A stretch of 64,000 nt of DNA from Nocardia cyriacigeorgica (GTDB lineage Bacteria; Actinomycetota; Actinomycetes; Mycobacteriales; Mycobacteriaceae), in NCBI RefSeq assembly GCF_029868385.1, contig NZ_JARWNX010000040.1:1-64000 (forward strand), read 5' to 3'. Position 1 is the first letter of the stretch; every line of letters begins with the position of its first letter. This document shows, piece by piece, positions 17,165 through 24,991 of this stretch. Made by a program: the position numbers and the translations under genes. The notes beneath the pieces were generated by a model, which was given only the letters and a program-made list of their open reading frames with translations, had not been told where the DNA came from and searched no databases.

Positions 17165-18940
17165 ATGACCACCCGATCACCCGAACCGGACCAGACCCGC
17201 CGGACCGTGCGCAACGGCGATATCGAACTCGCCGTCTACGAATTCGGCGATCCGACCGCCGAAACGGTCGTGCTCGTGCACGGCTGGCCCGACACCCATC
17301 ATCTGTGGGACAAGGTCGTGCCGCTGCTGGCGCGCCGATTCCACGTCGTCACCTACGACACTCGCGGACACGGTGAATCCACCCGTACCCGCCGCACCGC
17401 GGACTTCCGGCTCGACGAGCTGGCCTCGGACTTCTTCGCTGTCGCAGGCGCGGTCAGCCCCGACCGGCCGGTACATGTGCTCGCCCACGACTGGGGATCC
17501 ATCCAGGTATGGGAAGCGGTCTGTGAACCCGGCGCCGAACAGCGGATCGCCTCCTTCACCTCGGTATCCGGCCCCAATCTCGATCACGTCGGGAAATGGG
17601 TGCGCAACAGGCTTTCACGACCGACGCCGCGCAATATCTGGCAGCCGATGACGCAGCTGGCGTCCTCGGCGTACACGTTCTTCTTCATGACTCCGGCGCT
17701 GCCGCAGGTCGTGCTCGGGCAGTTGGCCACCGAGGGGCGCTGGCGGCAGTTCGTCGGTTTGATGAACGAGACCGCGGCGTCGAATGTGACGCTCGGGCGC
17801 ACATTCCGCGAGGACATCGTCGACGGGCTGCTGATCTATCGCGCGAACATCCTGCCGCGCCTGCTGTCACCGCGTGAACGGCATACCGAGGTACCGGTGC
17901 AGCTGATCGTCGCCGGACGTGATGTCGCGATCCGGCCCGCGGGCTATGACGATGAACGCAAGTGGGCGTCGCGGTTGTGGCGCCGCGATGTGCCTGCCGG
18001 GCACTGGATGCCGTTCTCACATCCCGAACTGCTGGCGAACGCGACGACCGAACTCGTCGACGCCCTCGCGGGCGGCACGACTCCGCGTGGCCTTCGCCGC
18101 GCGGAGATCGGGCGTAGCCGTGGTGAATTCGGTGACCAGCTGGTGGTGATCACCGGCGGCGGCAGCGGTATCGGGCGGGAGACGGCGCTGGCGTTCGCGC
18201 GCCGGGGCGCCGAGATCGTCCTGTCGGATATCAATCCGGCCGCGGCCAAGGAGACCGCCGAGCTGGTGGCCGCGGCCGGTGGGCTCGCGCACTCGTATCA
18301 GCTCGACGTCTCCGACGAATCCGCGGTGGCCGACCATGCGCGCACCGTATTGGAAGCGCATGGCGTGCCGGACATCCTGATCAACAACGCGGGCATCGGT
18401 CAGGCCGGTGATTTCTTCGATACGCCGTCGGCGGAGTTCGACCGGGTCATGCGCGTCAATCTGGGCGGTGTGGTCAACGGATGCCGAGCCTTCGGCCCCG
18501 CCATGGCCGAACGTGGCGCGGGTGGACACATCGTGAACCTGTCGAGCATGGCGGCCTATTCACCGCAGCAGGGTTTCAGCGCCTACGCCACCAGCAAATC
18601 GGCCGTTTTCATGTTCTCCGACTGCCTACGCGCCGAGTTGTCCGGCCGCGGCATCGGCGTACACACCATCTGCCCCGGCATAGTGCACACCAACATCGTT
18701 GCCACAACCAGCTTTTCCGGCGTAGACCCCGAAGAGGAAAAGCGCAAACAACAGCACTACGACAACCTCTACCGAATGCGCCACTACGGCCCGGAAAAGG
18801 TGGCCGAACAGATCGTGCACGCCGTGGCACGCGGCCGCAGCATCGTCCCGGTGACGCCGGAAGCCAGGGTGAACTACCACCTGAGCCGATTGGCACCCGC
18901 AATCGGCAGATTCGTCGCGGCGCGGGTGAAGTTGACCTGA
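17165..18940 (+). CDS. ephD: EphD-like fusion: alpha/beta epoxide hydrolase and SDR
   Basis: A 591-residue fusion, matching the length I recall for M. tuberculosis EphD. Residues 1-300 form an alpha/beta hydrolase of the epoxide-hydrolase class: HGWPDTHH, the aspartate nucleophile in LAHDWGS and the histidine in PAGHWMPF. Residues 325-591 form an SDR with ITGGGSGIGRE, INNAGIG, NLSSMAAY and YATSKSA. EphD is linked to epoxide and mycolic-acid metabolism in mycobacteria, where it affects oxidised mycolates. It lies 23 bases after the reductase gene, so the three genes look like one operon. The symbol rests on the fusion and length. Confidence 0.85.
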   Translation: MTTRSPEPDQTRRTVRNGDIELAVYEFGDPTAETVVLVHGWPDTHHLWDKVVPLLARRFHVVTYDTRGHGESTRTRRTADFRLDELASDFFAVAGAVSPDRPVHVLAHDWGSIQVWEAVCEPGAEQRIASFTSVSGPNLDHVGKWVRNRLSRPTPRNIWQPMTQLASSAYTFFFMTPALPQVVLGQLATEGRWRQFVGLMNETAASNVTLGRTFREDIVDGLLIYRANILPRLLSPRERHTEVPVQLIVAGRDVAIRPAGYDDERKWASRLWRRDVPAGHWMPFSHPELLANATTELVDALAGGTTPRGLRRAEIGRSRGEFGDQLVVITGGGSGIGRETALAFARRGAEIVLSDINPAAAKETAELVAAAGGLAHSYQLDVSDESAVADHARTVLEAHGVPDILINNAGIGQAGDFFDTPSAEFDRVMRVNLGGVVNGCRAFGPAMAERGAGGHIVNLSSMAAYSPQQGFSAYATSKSAVFMFSDCLRAELSGRGIGVHTICPGIVHTNIVATTSFSGVDPEEEKRKQQHYDNLYRMRHYGPEKVAEQIVHAVARGRSIVPVTPEARVNYHLSRLAPAIGRFVAARVKLT

Positions 18941-18962
18941 GGTCGGGCGTCGAATGCGCCCC

Positions 18963-19259
18963 TCAGGAACCTCCTCCACCGCCTCCACCACCGCCGCAAC
19001 TGGATCCGCCTCCACCGCCGCAGCTCGACCCACCGCCGCAGCTCGGGCCGCTGTGACCCGGGCCGTCGCTGTAGCCCCCGTGGTGACCGCCGGCTCCATC
19101 CGAATACCCGGCGGAACCCGCCGACCAGTACGGCCCGGGTGGCCTGCTCCGATTCTGCGGGCGGCTGCTGCGCTGGACGGCGAGCACGATCAGTACCACA
19201 CCTACAGCCACGATCGAGATCACCACGATCAGGACGAACAGCAGTAACAGAAGCGCCAT
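18963..19259 (-). CDS. Single-pass membrane protein with Gly/Cys-rich tail
   Basis: A 98-residue protein. Residues 1-30 form one long hydrophobic helix; a short basic linker follows (QRSSRPQNRSR). The tail is low-complexity with Gly, Ser, His and four cysteines in CGGG-type repeats. The same plan occurs in the 97-residue protein at 19958. Gly/Cys tails of this kind end several actinobacterial membrane proteins (for example TIGR04222-type), with unknown function. The start codon at 19259 has no strong ribosome site. It diverges from the GRDP-like gene by 37 bases. Confidence 0.7.
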   Translation of the reverse strand: MALLLLLFVLIVVISIVAVGVVLIVLAVQRSSRPQNRSRPPGPYWSAGSAGYSDGAGGHHGGYSDGPGHSGPSCGGGSSCGGGGGSSCGGGGGGGGGS

Positions 19260-19296
19260 GCTCGCAGCGTATCGGCTGCCGGTCGTACAGTGAACT

Positions 19297-19812
19297 GTGT
19301 TCGGATTCGGTAGACGCGGCAACCGGGAGATCGATCTGGCGAGGGTCGATCGCGTCGTTCGTGAGCTGGAGCTGCCCGACGCCATCTACAAGACGTGCCC
19401 GTGGCAGCCGCGTGAGCTGGTGGAGACCGGGCTGCGGCAGTGGCTTCGGTGTTGCGGGGCGGCGATGCGGGACGGGCAGGTGATCGGGATGCCGTCACAT
19501 GCGGTGGACGAGGCCTGGCACGGATTCATTCTCTGCACCGAGCTGTACGCCGGATTCTGCGACGAGGCGTACCACAGGTTCCTGCACCACTACCCGGACG
19601 GTGTTGCGACGCAGGGCAATCCGCATGGCTCCATGGCGTCCCAGCTGGGCCGCACCGTGGTCGCCTGGTCGATGGTTGCCGCACCGGAGGAACCGGGCGT
19701 GCTGTGGGACCTCGATGCGCGGGTCGGTGTGGACAAGCCATGGGGCATCGATCTCGGGAGGGTGGCGACGATCGAAGACGAACTCCGTCGGGCGGCCGAG
19801 TCTCCGGTGTGA
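19297..19812 (+). CDS. GRDP-like protein with conserved His/Trp motif
   Basis: A 171-residue soluble protein. The stretch VDEAWHGFILCTELYAGFC followed by AYHRFLHHYP resembles the motif of the glycine-rich-domain protein family (GRDP-like, seen in plants and actinobacteria), with regularly spaced His, Trp and Cys. No catalytic function is established for that family. An N-terminal arginine-rich start (FGFGRRGNR) may hold it near the membrane. It lies between two small proteins with Gly/Cys-rich tails; in plants the glycine-rich part is fused to the GRDP domain, so the three genes may be a split version. Start is GTG 19297. Confidence 0.7.
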   Translation: MFGFGRRGNREIDLARVDRVVRELELPDAIYKTCPWQPRELVETGLRQWLRCCGAAMRDGQVIGMPSHAVDEAWHGFILCTELYAGFCDEAYHRFLHHYPDGVATQGNPHGSMASQLGRTVVAWSMVAAPEEPGVLWDLDARVGVDKPWGIDLGRVATIEDELRRAAESPV

Positions 19813-19957
19813 GTTGGCCGGTGCCTGCGACGGGGCGATGCGGCACGACACATCCACGCAGTTGCGTGACAGCCGTGATCGGCGGATCGAGGTGTGGTGG
19901 CGGATCCGGTTGTGGCGGTGGGGGTTCCTGACGGTCGACCGGGGGTACTCATGGGGG

Positions 19958-20251
19958 ATGACGGATGTTGTTATCGGCGTGGTGTTCGTGCTGCTGATCC
20001 TCGGGGGAGTACTGGCGATCCTGTTCTGGGCCGTCGCGAAACGGTACAGGTCACAGACGAGATCGACGCGGTCTGCTCGATCGCGTCGCCGCGGATCCGG
20101 ATCGGCCGCCGGTGCTGCGGGCGGTGCGGGATGGTGGGGCGGGGGCTCGGGGGACTCGGGCGGTGACGGCGGCTCCGGCGGTGGCGGCTGTGGCGGTGGA
20201 GGCGGCTGTGGCGGTGGCGGTGGAGGAGGCGGCTGTGGTGGTGGAGGCTGA
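19958..20251 (+). CDS. Single-pass membrane protein with Gly/Cys repeats
   Basis: A 97-residue protein with a hydrophobic helix at residues 4-27, a very basic linker (KRYRSQTRSTRSARSRRR) and a tail of about 45 residues that is almost only Gly, with single Cys, Ser and Asp. It ends in four CGGG-type repeats. Plan and composition match the divergent gene at 18963, so they are functional relatives even if not alignable. The ATG at 19958 has a GGGGG run directly before it and another at 19941. Low-complexity tails evolve fast; the exact length may vary in relatives. Confidence 0.65.
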   Translation: MTDVVIGVVFVLLILGGVLAILFWAVAKRYRSQTRSTRSARSRRRGSGSAAGAAGGAGWWGGGSGDSGGDGGSGGGGCGGGGGCGGGGGGGGCGGGG

Positions 20252-20286
20252 ACCGCCCTGCTATTTGTGATAGCGATCACCCGACC

Positions 20287-20308
20287 TTGACCTGAACCAA
20301 ACTTCAGG
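20287..20308 (+). promoter_or_regulatory. MerR-type promoter dyad before quinone reductase
   Basis: A TTGACC -35-like element at 20287 is followed by the dyad CCTGAA-CCAAAC-TTCAGG at 20291-20308, positioned inside what would be a long 19-base spacer. This arrangement is the hallmark of MerR-family promoters such as SoxR boxes. The -10 region (GAGGCT near 20312) is weak. No MerR gene is adjacent; the only MerR-like gene in the window is at 52943. Confidence 0.5.
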
Positions 20309-20355
20309 GTTGAGGCTTGTCGTATCCGAGAAACCCGGAACGATGGAGGTTGGTC

Positions 20356-21366
20356 ATGCGAGCGGTGTACGCGACGACGTTCGGCGGTCCCGACGTGCTC
20401 GAGGTGCGTGAGGCGCCCGAACCCGTCCCCGCGGCAGGAGAGGTTCTGGTCGACGTGAGTGCGGCCGACGTCATGTTCCTCGACACCAGGCTGCGCTCAG
20501 GGTGGGGCACCGAATTCTTCGCTGTCGAGCCGCCCTATGTGCCGGGCGGAGCGGTCGGCGGCGTGGTCACCGCCGTCGGGCCGGAGGTCGACCCGTCGTG
20601 GATCGGCCGACGCGTCAGCACCCGGACCGCGCACAGCAACGTCGGAGGCGGGCTGCCGATCGGCGGATATGCGGAGAAGTCGTTGGCGAAGGTCGAGACG
20701 CTGACTACCGTGCCCGAAGGTGTGACGCTGGATCAGGCTGTCGCACTGACTCACGACGGCAGGACCGCGTTGGCCGTCTTCGATCGGGCCGCCATCGAAT
20801 CCGGCGAATGGGTGCTCATCACCGCCGCGGCCGGTGGGCTCGGTACCCTGCTGACTCAACTCGCACGCAATGCCGGCGCCAAGGTGATCGCGGCGGCCCG
20901 TGGAAAAGCCAAACTCGAGCTGGCCGAGCGGCTGGGCGCCTCCGTGCTGGTCGATTACTCCGAACCCGGCTGGGTGGACGAGGTCCGCACCGCGACCGGG
21001 GGTGCGGGTGTGCGGGTCGTTCTGGACGGTGCGGGCGGCGAACTCGGCGGAGCGGCGGCCGAAGCGCTGGCCGACGGCGGCCGGTTCATCGGATACGGTT
21101 CCGCAGCAGGTGATTTCGCTACCGTGGACACCGAATCCGCGCAACGCCGGGCGATCACGGTGCTCAGCCTGTTCGACGTCACCTCCGACACCACCGACTG
21201 GTCCGCGTTGGCCGAACGGGCACTCGCCGAGGTCGCGGCCGGACGCCTGGAGGTCGTTATCGGCCAGACCTTTCCGCTGGAGCATGCCGATCGAGCGCAC
21301 GCGGCCATCGATTCACGCACCGCCATCGGACGCACACTGTTGAGTAACACAAACCGACCGAAATGA
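20356..21366 (+). CDS. Zinc-free MDR oxidoreductase (quinone reductase type)
   Basis: A 336-residue medium-chain dehydrogenase/reductase. It has the N-terminal GroES-like fold, no structural zinc cysteines, and an NADPH-binding region AAAGGLGTLLTQLARNAGA. These point to the QOR subgroup that reduces quinones or enones. Start ATG 20356 has GGAGG six bases upstream. A MerR-type promoter dyad lies upstream, so expression is probably induced by a toxic or redox-active compound. It is followed by a tiny membrane-protein frame and a strong terminator. Confidence 0.9.
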   Translation: MRAVYATTFGGPDVLEVREAPEPVPAAGEVLVDVSAADVMFLDTRLRSGWGTEFFAVEPPYVPGGAVGGVVTAVGPEVDPSWIGRRVSTRTAHSNVGGGLPIGGYAEKSLAKVETLTTVPEGVTLDQAVALTHDGRTALAVFDRAAIESGEWVLITAAAGGLGTLLTQLARNAGAKVIAAARGKAKLELAERLGASVLVDYSEPGWVDEVRTATGGAGVRVVLDGAGGELGGAAAEALADGGRFIGYGSAAGDFATVDTESAQRRAITVLSLFDVTSDTTDWSALAERALAEVAAGRLEVVIGQTFPLEHADRAHAAIDSRTAIGRTLLSNTNRPK

Positions 21367-21405
21367 CTACCTGCGGGTAGCGAAATCTGCGGCTATGGTG
21401 CCTGC

Positions 21406-21555
21406 GTGCTTACCGCAGCCATAGTTGTCATGATCCTTATTCTCGTTGCGTCCGTAGTACATATCGCCAGCCGTCCACCGCGCGACATGGTGGAATCCCG
21501 TCGCGGGCGTGATGTCGGCACCGGCGCGGAACGAGAACGGGAAAGTCACTACTGA
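21406..21555 (+). CDS. Tiny single-pass membrane protein
   Basis: A 49-residue frame starting GTG 21406. Residues 2-20 are a continuous hydrophobic helix (LTAAIVVMILILVASVV) and the rest is a charged tail rich in Arg and Glu. The sharp hydrophobic/charged division and the position just before a strong terminator support coding. The ribosome site is weak (a GCGGGTAG stretch further upstream). It lies 39 bases after the quinone reductase stop and may be transcribed with it. No family is recognised. Confidence 0.45.
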   Translation: MLTAAIVVMILILVASVVHIASRPPRDMVESRRGRDVGTGAERERESHY

Positions 21556-21577
21556 CAGTCCATCATCCGCCATCAAC

Positions 21578-21620
21578 GGTGGTACTCACCCCGGTTCACT
21601 CGACCGGGGTGAGTACCACC
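21578..21620. terminator. Strong bidirectional terminator overlapping a stop codon
   Basis: Perfect 18-base arms (GGTGGTACTCACCCCGGT at 21578-21595, inverted at 21603-21620) around a 7-base loop. The stop codon of the leftward Ddn-family gene begins in the loop at 21596, so its last eight or so codons form one arm. It separates rightward and leftward transcripts. Confidence 0.85.
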
Positions 21621-22027
21621 ACCGCGATCGGCCGCCGGGTGCGCTCCTGATATTCGCTGTAGCGGCCCTGATTCACTCGATCCACCAGCTCCCAGCGCCG
21701 CGCATACTCCGGATCGCCCGGCAGCGTCGGACGCGCCGTCACCCGGATACTGCTCCGCCCGATCTGGATCTCGCAGTCCGGCTTCGCCTTCAGATTCGCC
21801 AGCCATCCCGGCGGGCGCGGCGAACCACCATTCGACGCCGTCACCAGATAGTCGCGCCCATCACGCGCATAGGTGAGCGCCGAGGTCCGCGGCTGCCCCG
21901 TCTTTCGGCCCACCGTCCGCAACAGCAATGTCGGATTCCCGAACAGCAGCCGATGACCCACCCATCCGCCACTGTGCTCATAGATCCACTGGTGCGCCTG
22001 CAACACTTTCGTGAAAACCCCGGCCAT
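21596..22027 (-). CDS. Ddn-family deazaflavin-dependent nitroreductase-like protein
   Basis: A 143-residue split-barrel protein of the DUF385/Ddn family. Family features seen: the aromatic N-terminal helix, TVGRKTGQPRTSALTYARDG and the NLKAKPDCEIQIG segment. Ddn of M. tuberculosis reduces menaquinone and the drug pretomanid using coenzyme F420; relatives may bind F420 or have other roles. Its C-terminal end is unusual in being encoded inside a perfect terminator hairpin. The tRNA gene lies 115 bases upstream on the other strand. Confidence 0.85.
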   Translation of the reverse strand: MAGVFTKVLQAHQWIYEHSGGWVGHRLLFGNPTLLLRTVGRKTGQPRTSALTYARDGRDYLVTASNGGSPRPPGWLANLKAKPDCEIQIGRSSIRVTARPTLPGDPEYARRWELVDRVNQGRYSEYQERTRRPIAVVVLTPVE

Positions 22028-22141
22028 ACCAACCCCTCAGCAGTTCCCGGCAACGCCCCACCCTAACCACGCCCCCGCCCGATTGGCCCCCGCCGCGCCC
22101 GACCCGGTACCATTCCCCACACCTGCGGACCACCGCATCCG

Positions 22142-22215
22142 GGGGCGGTAGCTCAGTCGGTTAGAGCCGTGGACTCATAATCCATTGGTCGCGGGTTCGA
22201 GCCCCGCCCGCCCCA
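22142..22215 (+). tRNA. tRNA with CAT anticodon (Met, or Ile2)
   Basis: A full cloverleaf: acceptor GGGGCGG/CCGCCCC, D arm GCTC/GAGC, anticodon stem GTGGA/TCCAT with loop CTCATAA, T arm GCGGG-TTCGAGC-CCCGC, discriminator A. CCA is not encoded. The anticodon is CAU, so it reads AUG as elongator methionine, or AUA if its C34 is modified to lysidine. The acceptor ends (GGGGCGG) and variable loop TGGTC resemble tRNA-Ile2 about as much as tRNA-Met; I cannot settle it. Confidence 0.93.
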
Positions 22216-22376
22216 CAAACAGGTTTCTACCAGCGGAAACAGCATCAGTATCAGCTGAGTTGGTTCAGATCCGGAACTTGGCAATGGTGATTGGTCCGCG
22301 GCGTCCGGGGTCGCCACCGACTGCTGACCATAGTCGCCGTCGGTCGTTCGGTCCTGGCATCTGCCGGTGGACCGCC

Positions 22377-23009
22377 CTACTGCAAAGCGTCGTTCAAGTA
22401 GCTGTGCAGGGCCCGTTTGAGTTCGGTGATCAGCTCGGGGTGTTCGGGTTCGGGGGAGGTGGCTATGGCGGGGAGGACGCCGCGGACTATCTGGAGGGCT
22501 ACGAGGGTGTAGCGGCGGATGTCGGCTTCGGGTTTGTGGGGGGCGCGGGCGGTGAGGACCTCGTGGACGCGGGTGGACAGGCTGTCCTGGAGGGGGGCCA
22601 TGGCCTCGTGGAGTTCGGGTGGGTTGTCCGGGCGCATGAAGAGGGCGAGGACGCCGGGGTGCTCGGCGGTGAAGCGGACCATTCGGTCGACGGAGCGGTC
22701 CAGGAACGCCTTCAGATCATGTTCTGGTTGGCCCTCGGCGCCGACGGCGTCGGCGCGGGCGCGGTCGAGCTGGGAGACGTAGTGTTGCAACAGCGTGCAC
22801 GCGATTTCTTCCTTGTTACGGAAGAACTGGTACAGCGAACCGGGTGAGATCTCGGCGCGTTGCGCGATGAGATTGGTGGTCGCGCGATCGAATCCGACCT
22901 CGGCGAAAACGGCCTCGGCGGTGGACAGGATCTGCTCGCGTCGCCGCAGGCCACGGGCTTGTCGCCGCACATGCGCCCGCTCGCTGGTTGTCGACCCGGC
23001 TGGCGGCAC
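22377..23009 (-). CDS. TetR-family regulator, probable controller of the MmpL transporter
   Basis: A 210-residue repressor. Helix-turn-helix lies at about residues 22-68 (RREQILSTAEAVFAEVGFD ... SPGSLYQFFRNKEE). GTG 23009 is selected over an upstream ATG because AAAGGAGG sits just before it, the extra N-terminal region looks non-coding, and the operator lies upstream. The 14-base palindrome CGAGTAAATGCTCG at 23067 is 58 bases upstream and implies autoregulation. The same extended sequence stands before the MmpL gene at 39280, 16 kb away, so the ligand may be the product of the PKS cluster. Confidence 0.85.
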   Translation of the reverse strand: MPPAGSTTSERAHVRRQARGLRRREQILSTAEAVFAEVGFDRATTNLIAQRAEISPGSLYQFFRNKEEIACTLLQHYVSQLDRARADAVGAEGQPEHDLKAFLDRSVDRMVRFTAEHPGVLALFMRPDNPPELHEAMAPLQDSLSTRVHEVLTARAPHKPEADIRRYTLVALQIVRGVLPAIATSPEPEHPELITELKRALHSYLNDALQ

Positions 23010-23380
23010 CTGCCCTCCTTTCTGACGGCTGGACAAGGGGTCCGCACGCTCGTAAGCTGCATAAGGCGAGTAAATGCTCGTCAAAGAGAGCGTACCAGGG
23101 GGTGCGGGACCGATCTGAAGATCGACGCCATTTCGTTTCGCACGGAAGCCGCCTTCTCGACGCGAACGAATGGCGGCGGGTGCCGGGTTCATTGCCTCAC
23201 GGGTCGCGGCAATGATTGAAAACTATTGGCGCCCAGCAATAGTGTTGAGTCGCTGCGGCATATGACGACGCCCGTTCGGGTGGTCGGCGTATGCCGCGGC
23301 AAATTCGTGACAGGGCAACGAAGCGCGTGTCAACCGGCGGTTGCCTGCGTTATGTCGCCGCCTGTCACCGAGGGGGTTTG
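23010..23380. other. Intergenic region between TetR and LuxR-type regulators
   Basis: About 370 bases between two divergent regulator genes. It holds the TetR operator at 23067-23080. I see no credible gene; the open frames crossing it have poor composition. The segment 23210-23260 (GAAAACTATTGG through CAATAGTG) is AT-richer than average and may carry the rightward promoter. Confidence 0.5.
23067..23080. promoter_or_regulatory. TetR operator CGAGTAAATGCTCG
   Basis: A palindrome with CGAG/CTCG ends, within AAGGCGAGTAAATGCTCGT. The same frame AAGGCGAGT..TGCTCGT recurs at 39205-39222. It lies just upstream of the TetR gene and is the likely autoregulatory site. Confidence 0.7.
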
Positions 23381-24109
23381 ATGGAAGCGGAACGATCGAT
23401 CGATTCGGTACCTTCCCTACTCGATCGCTGCCATCGTCCCAAGGCCGCCGTCCCCGCGATGGAATCGACCCCACCGATTCTACGCATTCTCATGGTAGGG
23501 GAGCATTCGCTGACGCGGGAGATTTTGCGCGAATCATTGGAAGCCGAAGACGATTTCACCGTCGTGGCCGATGTCGCCTGTGACGAGGCGGTCGAACGCA
23601 TCACGGCGCTGCGTCCGGACGTGGTGTTGCTCGATATCGACGGTATGCGGAATTCGCCGGTCGAACTCACCCAACTGCTGGTCGGCGCGTGGCCCGATGC
23701 CGCGCTGGCGGTTCTCAGTCCGATCGATGTGGGCGATGCGCTGCACGACATGCTCATGGCGGGCGTGCGGTGCTTCCTGCACAAGGGTGTGTCGAGAAGT
23801 GAACTGGGCAGCGCGATCCGGGCGTCGAGGACGGAGGGGACGCGGGTCACGCTGAGTGTGCCGCGAGAATTTCTCACCAATGGGGAGCCACCGGACTCGG
23901 GTGGGGGCCTGTCGGATCGGGAAGCGCAGGTTCTCGAGCTGGTCGCCCAGGCGATGACCAATCGACAGATCGCGAACGTGCTGTCGATCACCGAAGGAAC
24001 GGTCAAGCGGCATCTGCGCAGTATCTTCGTCAAACTCGGTGCGGTATCGCGGATCGACGCGGTCAACCGCTATCGCGCGAATTCGGAACGCGGCGGAGCG
24101 GTCGGATAG
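23381..24109 (+). CDS. Orphan NarL/LuxR-type response regulator
   Basis: A 242-residue protein. Residues 35-150 form a receiver domain with the phosphorylation aspartate in VVLLDIDG and a lysine in FLHKGV; the acidic pocket is reduced to MVGEHS. Residues 175-235 form a LuxR HTH (LSDREAQVLELVAQAMTNR, EGTVKRHLRSIFVKL). No histidine kinase gene is adjacent, so it is an orphan. ATG 23381 has a GAGGGGG site; an internal ATG giving MESTPP is an alternative start. It stands 1.3 kb before the PKS cluster and might regulate it, but there is no direct sign. Confidence 0.85.
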   Translation: MEAERSIDSVPSLLDRCHRPKAAVPAMESTPPILRILMVGEHSLTREILRESLEAEDDFTVVADVACDEAVERITALRPDVVLLDIDGMRNSPVELTQLLVGAWPDAALAVLSPIDVGDALHDMLMAGVRCFLHKGVSRSELGSAIRASRTEGTRVTLSVPREFLTNGEPPDSGGGLSDREAQVLELVAQAMTNRQIANVLSITEGTVKRHLRSIFVKLGAVSRIDAVNRYRANSERGGAVG

Positions 24110-24310
24110 CGGCGCCGCAACGGCGCGCTGAGACCCGGGCCGACCACGTCCGCCGTCGCCTCGCTCGAAATGGGCGAGCACGTCGGACAGCGCGACTATC
24201 CCCGATACGCGCGTGCACTGCGCGATGCGGCCGAATGTCGACGTCCGACGACATGCGTACCGCTCGCGGAGGCGGCGGGCAGGATGTCGAGGTAATGGTT
24301 GGGCGGGACA

Positions 24311-24991
24311 CTAGGTGTCGGTGGCCACCAGGTCGGCGGTGATGGTCTGCACCGTGGCCTCGAGTTCGGCGCCCGCGGTCAACGCGTCGGTGAACAGCAC
24401 CGCATGCCATCCGGCGGCGCGGGCGCCCGCGCAGTTCTGCGGTAGATCATCGATGAGCACGCATCGCGCGGGCTCGACACCCGCCCGCGCCGCGGCCAGA
24501 TCGAAGATCTCCCTGTCCGGTTTGCGGCAGCCGATCTGGGCGGAGTTCAGCACGGCGGCGAAGAGCGCCTCGGGGTCGACCATGCGGCGCCAGTACGGTT
24601 CCCATGCGGGTGGCATATTCGACAGCATCCCGACGAAGAAGCCCGCCTCGCGGTAGGTGAGCAGCGTATCGGCCCATTCGCTGTTGGCGGCACGGCCGTC
24701 GAACCACGATTCGGCCAGGCTCGGGATGCGGATGCGCACGCCCCGGCGGTCCAGCGCGGCGGATACCAGCGCCAGCCAGTCGTCCTCGGAGATGAGGGGC
24801 GTGTCCAGCGGCAGCATCATGTCGTCGGTGCCGAAGGACGCCGTCACCTCGGCCAACGCGGCGCGCAAGGTCGGCGGGTCGATGTTCGTCCGGCGGCAGA
24901 AGGCCGCGAACGTGTGCTCGACCGGAGGTGTCAGTACACCGCCGAAATCGGACCAGATCGCGATCCGATCATTTCCACTTGTGATTCTCAC
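24311..24991 (-). CDS. HAD-family phosphatase (epoxide-hydrolase N-domain type)
   Basis: A 226-residue HAD-IA hydrolase. Motif I is WSDFGGVLTP, motif II is the serine/threonine in GMLSNMPP, motif III is the lysine in CRKPDREIF and motif IV is LIDDLPQNCAGA. These suit a phosphatase acting on a small phosphorylated metabolite. GTG 24991 with GGGG upstream is the best start. It diverges from the PKS cluster by 410 bases. AfsA-type butenolide pathways need a phosphate to be removed from the DHAP-derived intermediate, and no other phosphatase is seen nearby, so this gene is the candidate; this link is speculative. Confidence 0.8.
   Translation of the reverse strand: MRITSGNDRIAIWSDFGGVLTPPVEHTFAAFCRRTNIDPPTLRAALAEVTASFGTDDMMLPLDTPLISEDDWLALVSAALDRRGVRIRIPSLAESWFDGRAANSEWADTLLTYREAGFFVGMLSNMPPAWEPYWRRMVDPEALFAAVLNSAQIGCRKPDREIFDLAAARAGVEPARCVLIDDLPQNCAGARAAGWHAVLFTDALTAGAELEATVQTITADLVATDT

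Noticed and set aside
20160..20251. Repeated GGCGGTGGCGG units as a CRISPR or satellite repeat
   Set aside because: They are irregular triplet-based repeats in frame with a protein tail of Gly and Cys; no spacers.
21578..21620. 18-base perfect inverted repeat as an insertion-sequence end
   Set aside because: No transposase or target duplication; position between converging genes fits a terminator.
22142..22300. tRNA gene as integration site of a mobile element
   Set aside because: No integrase gene or direct repeat of the tRNA 3' end was found in the window.
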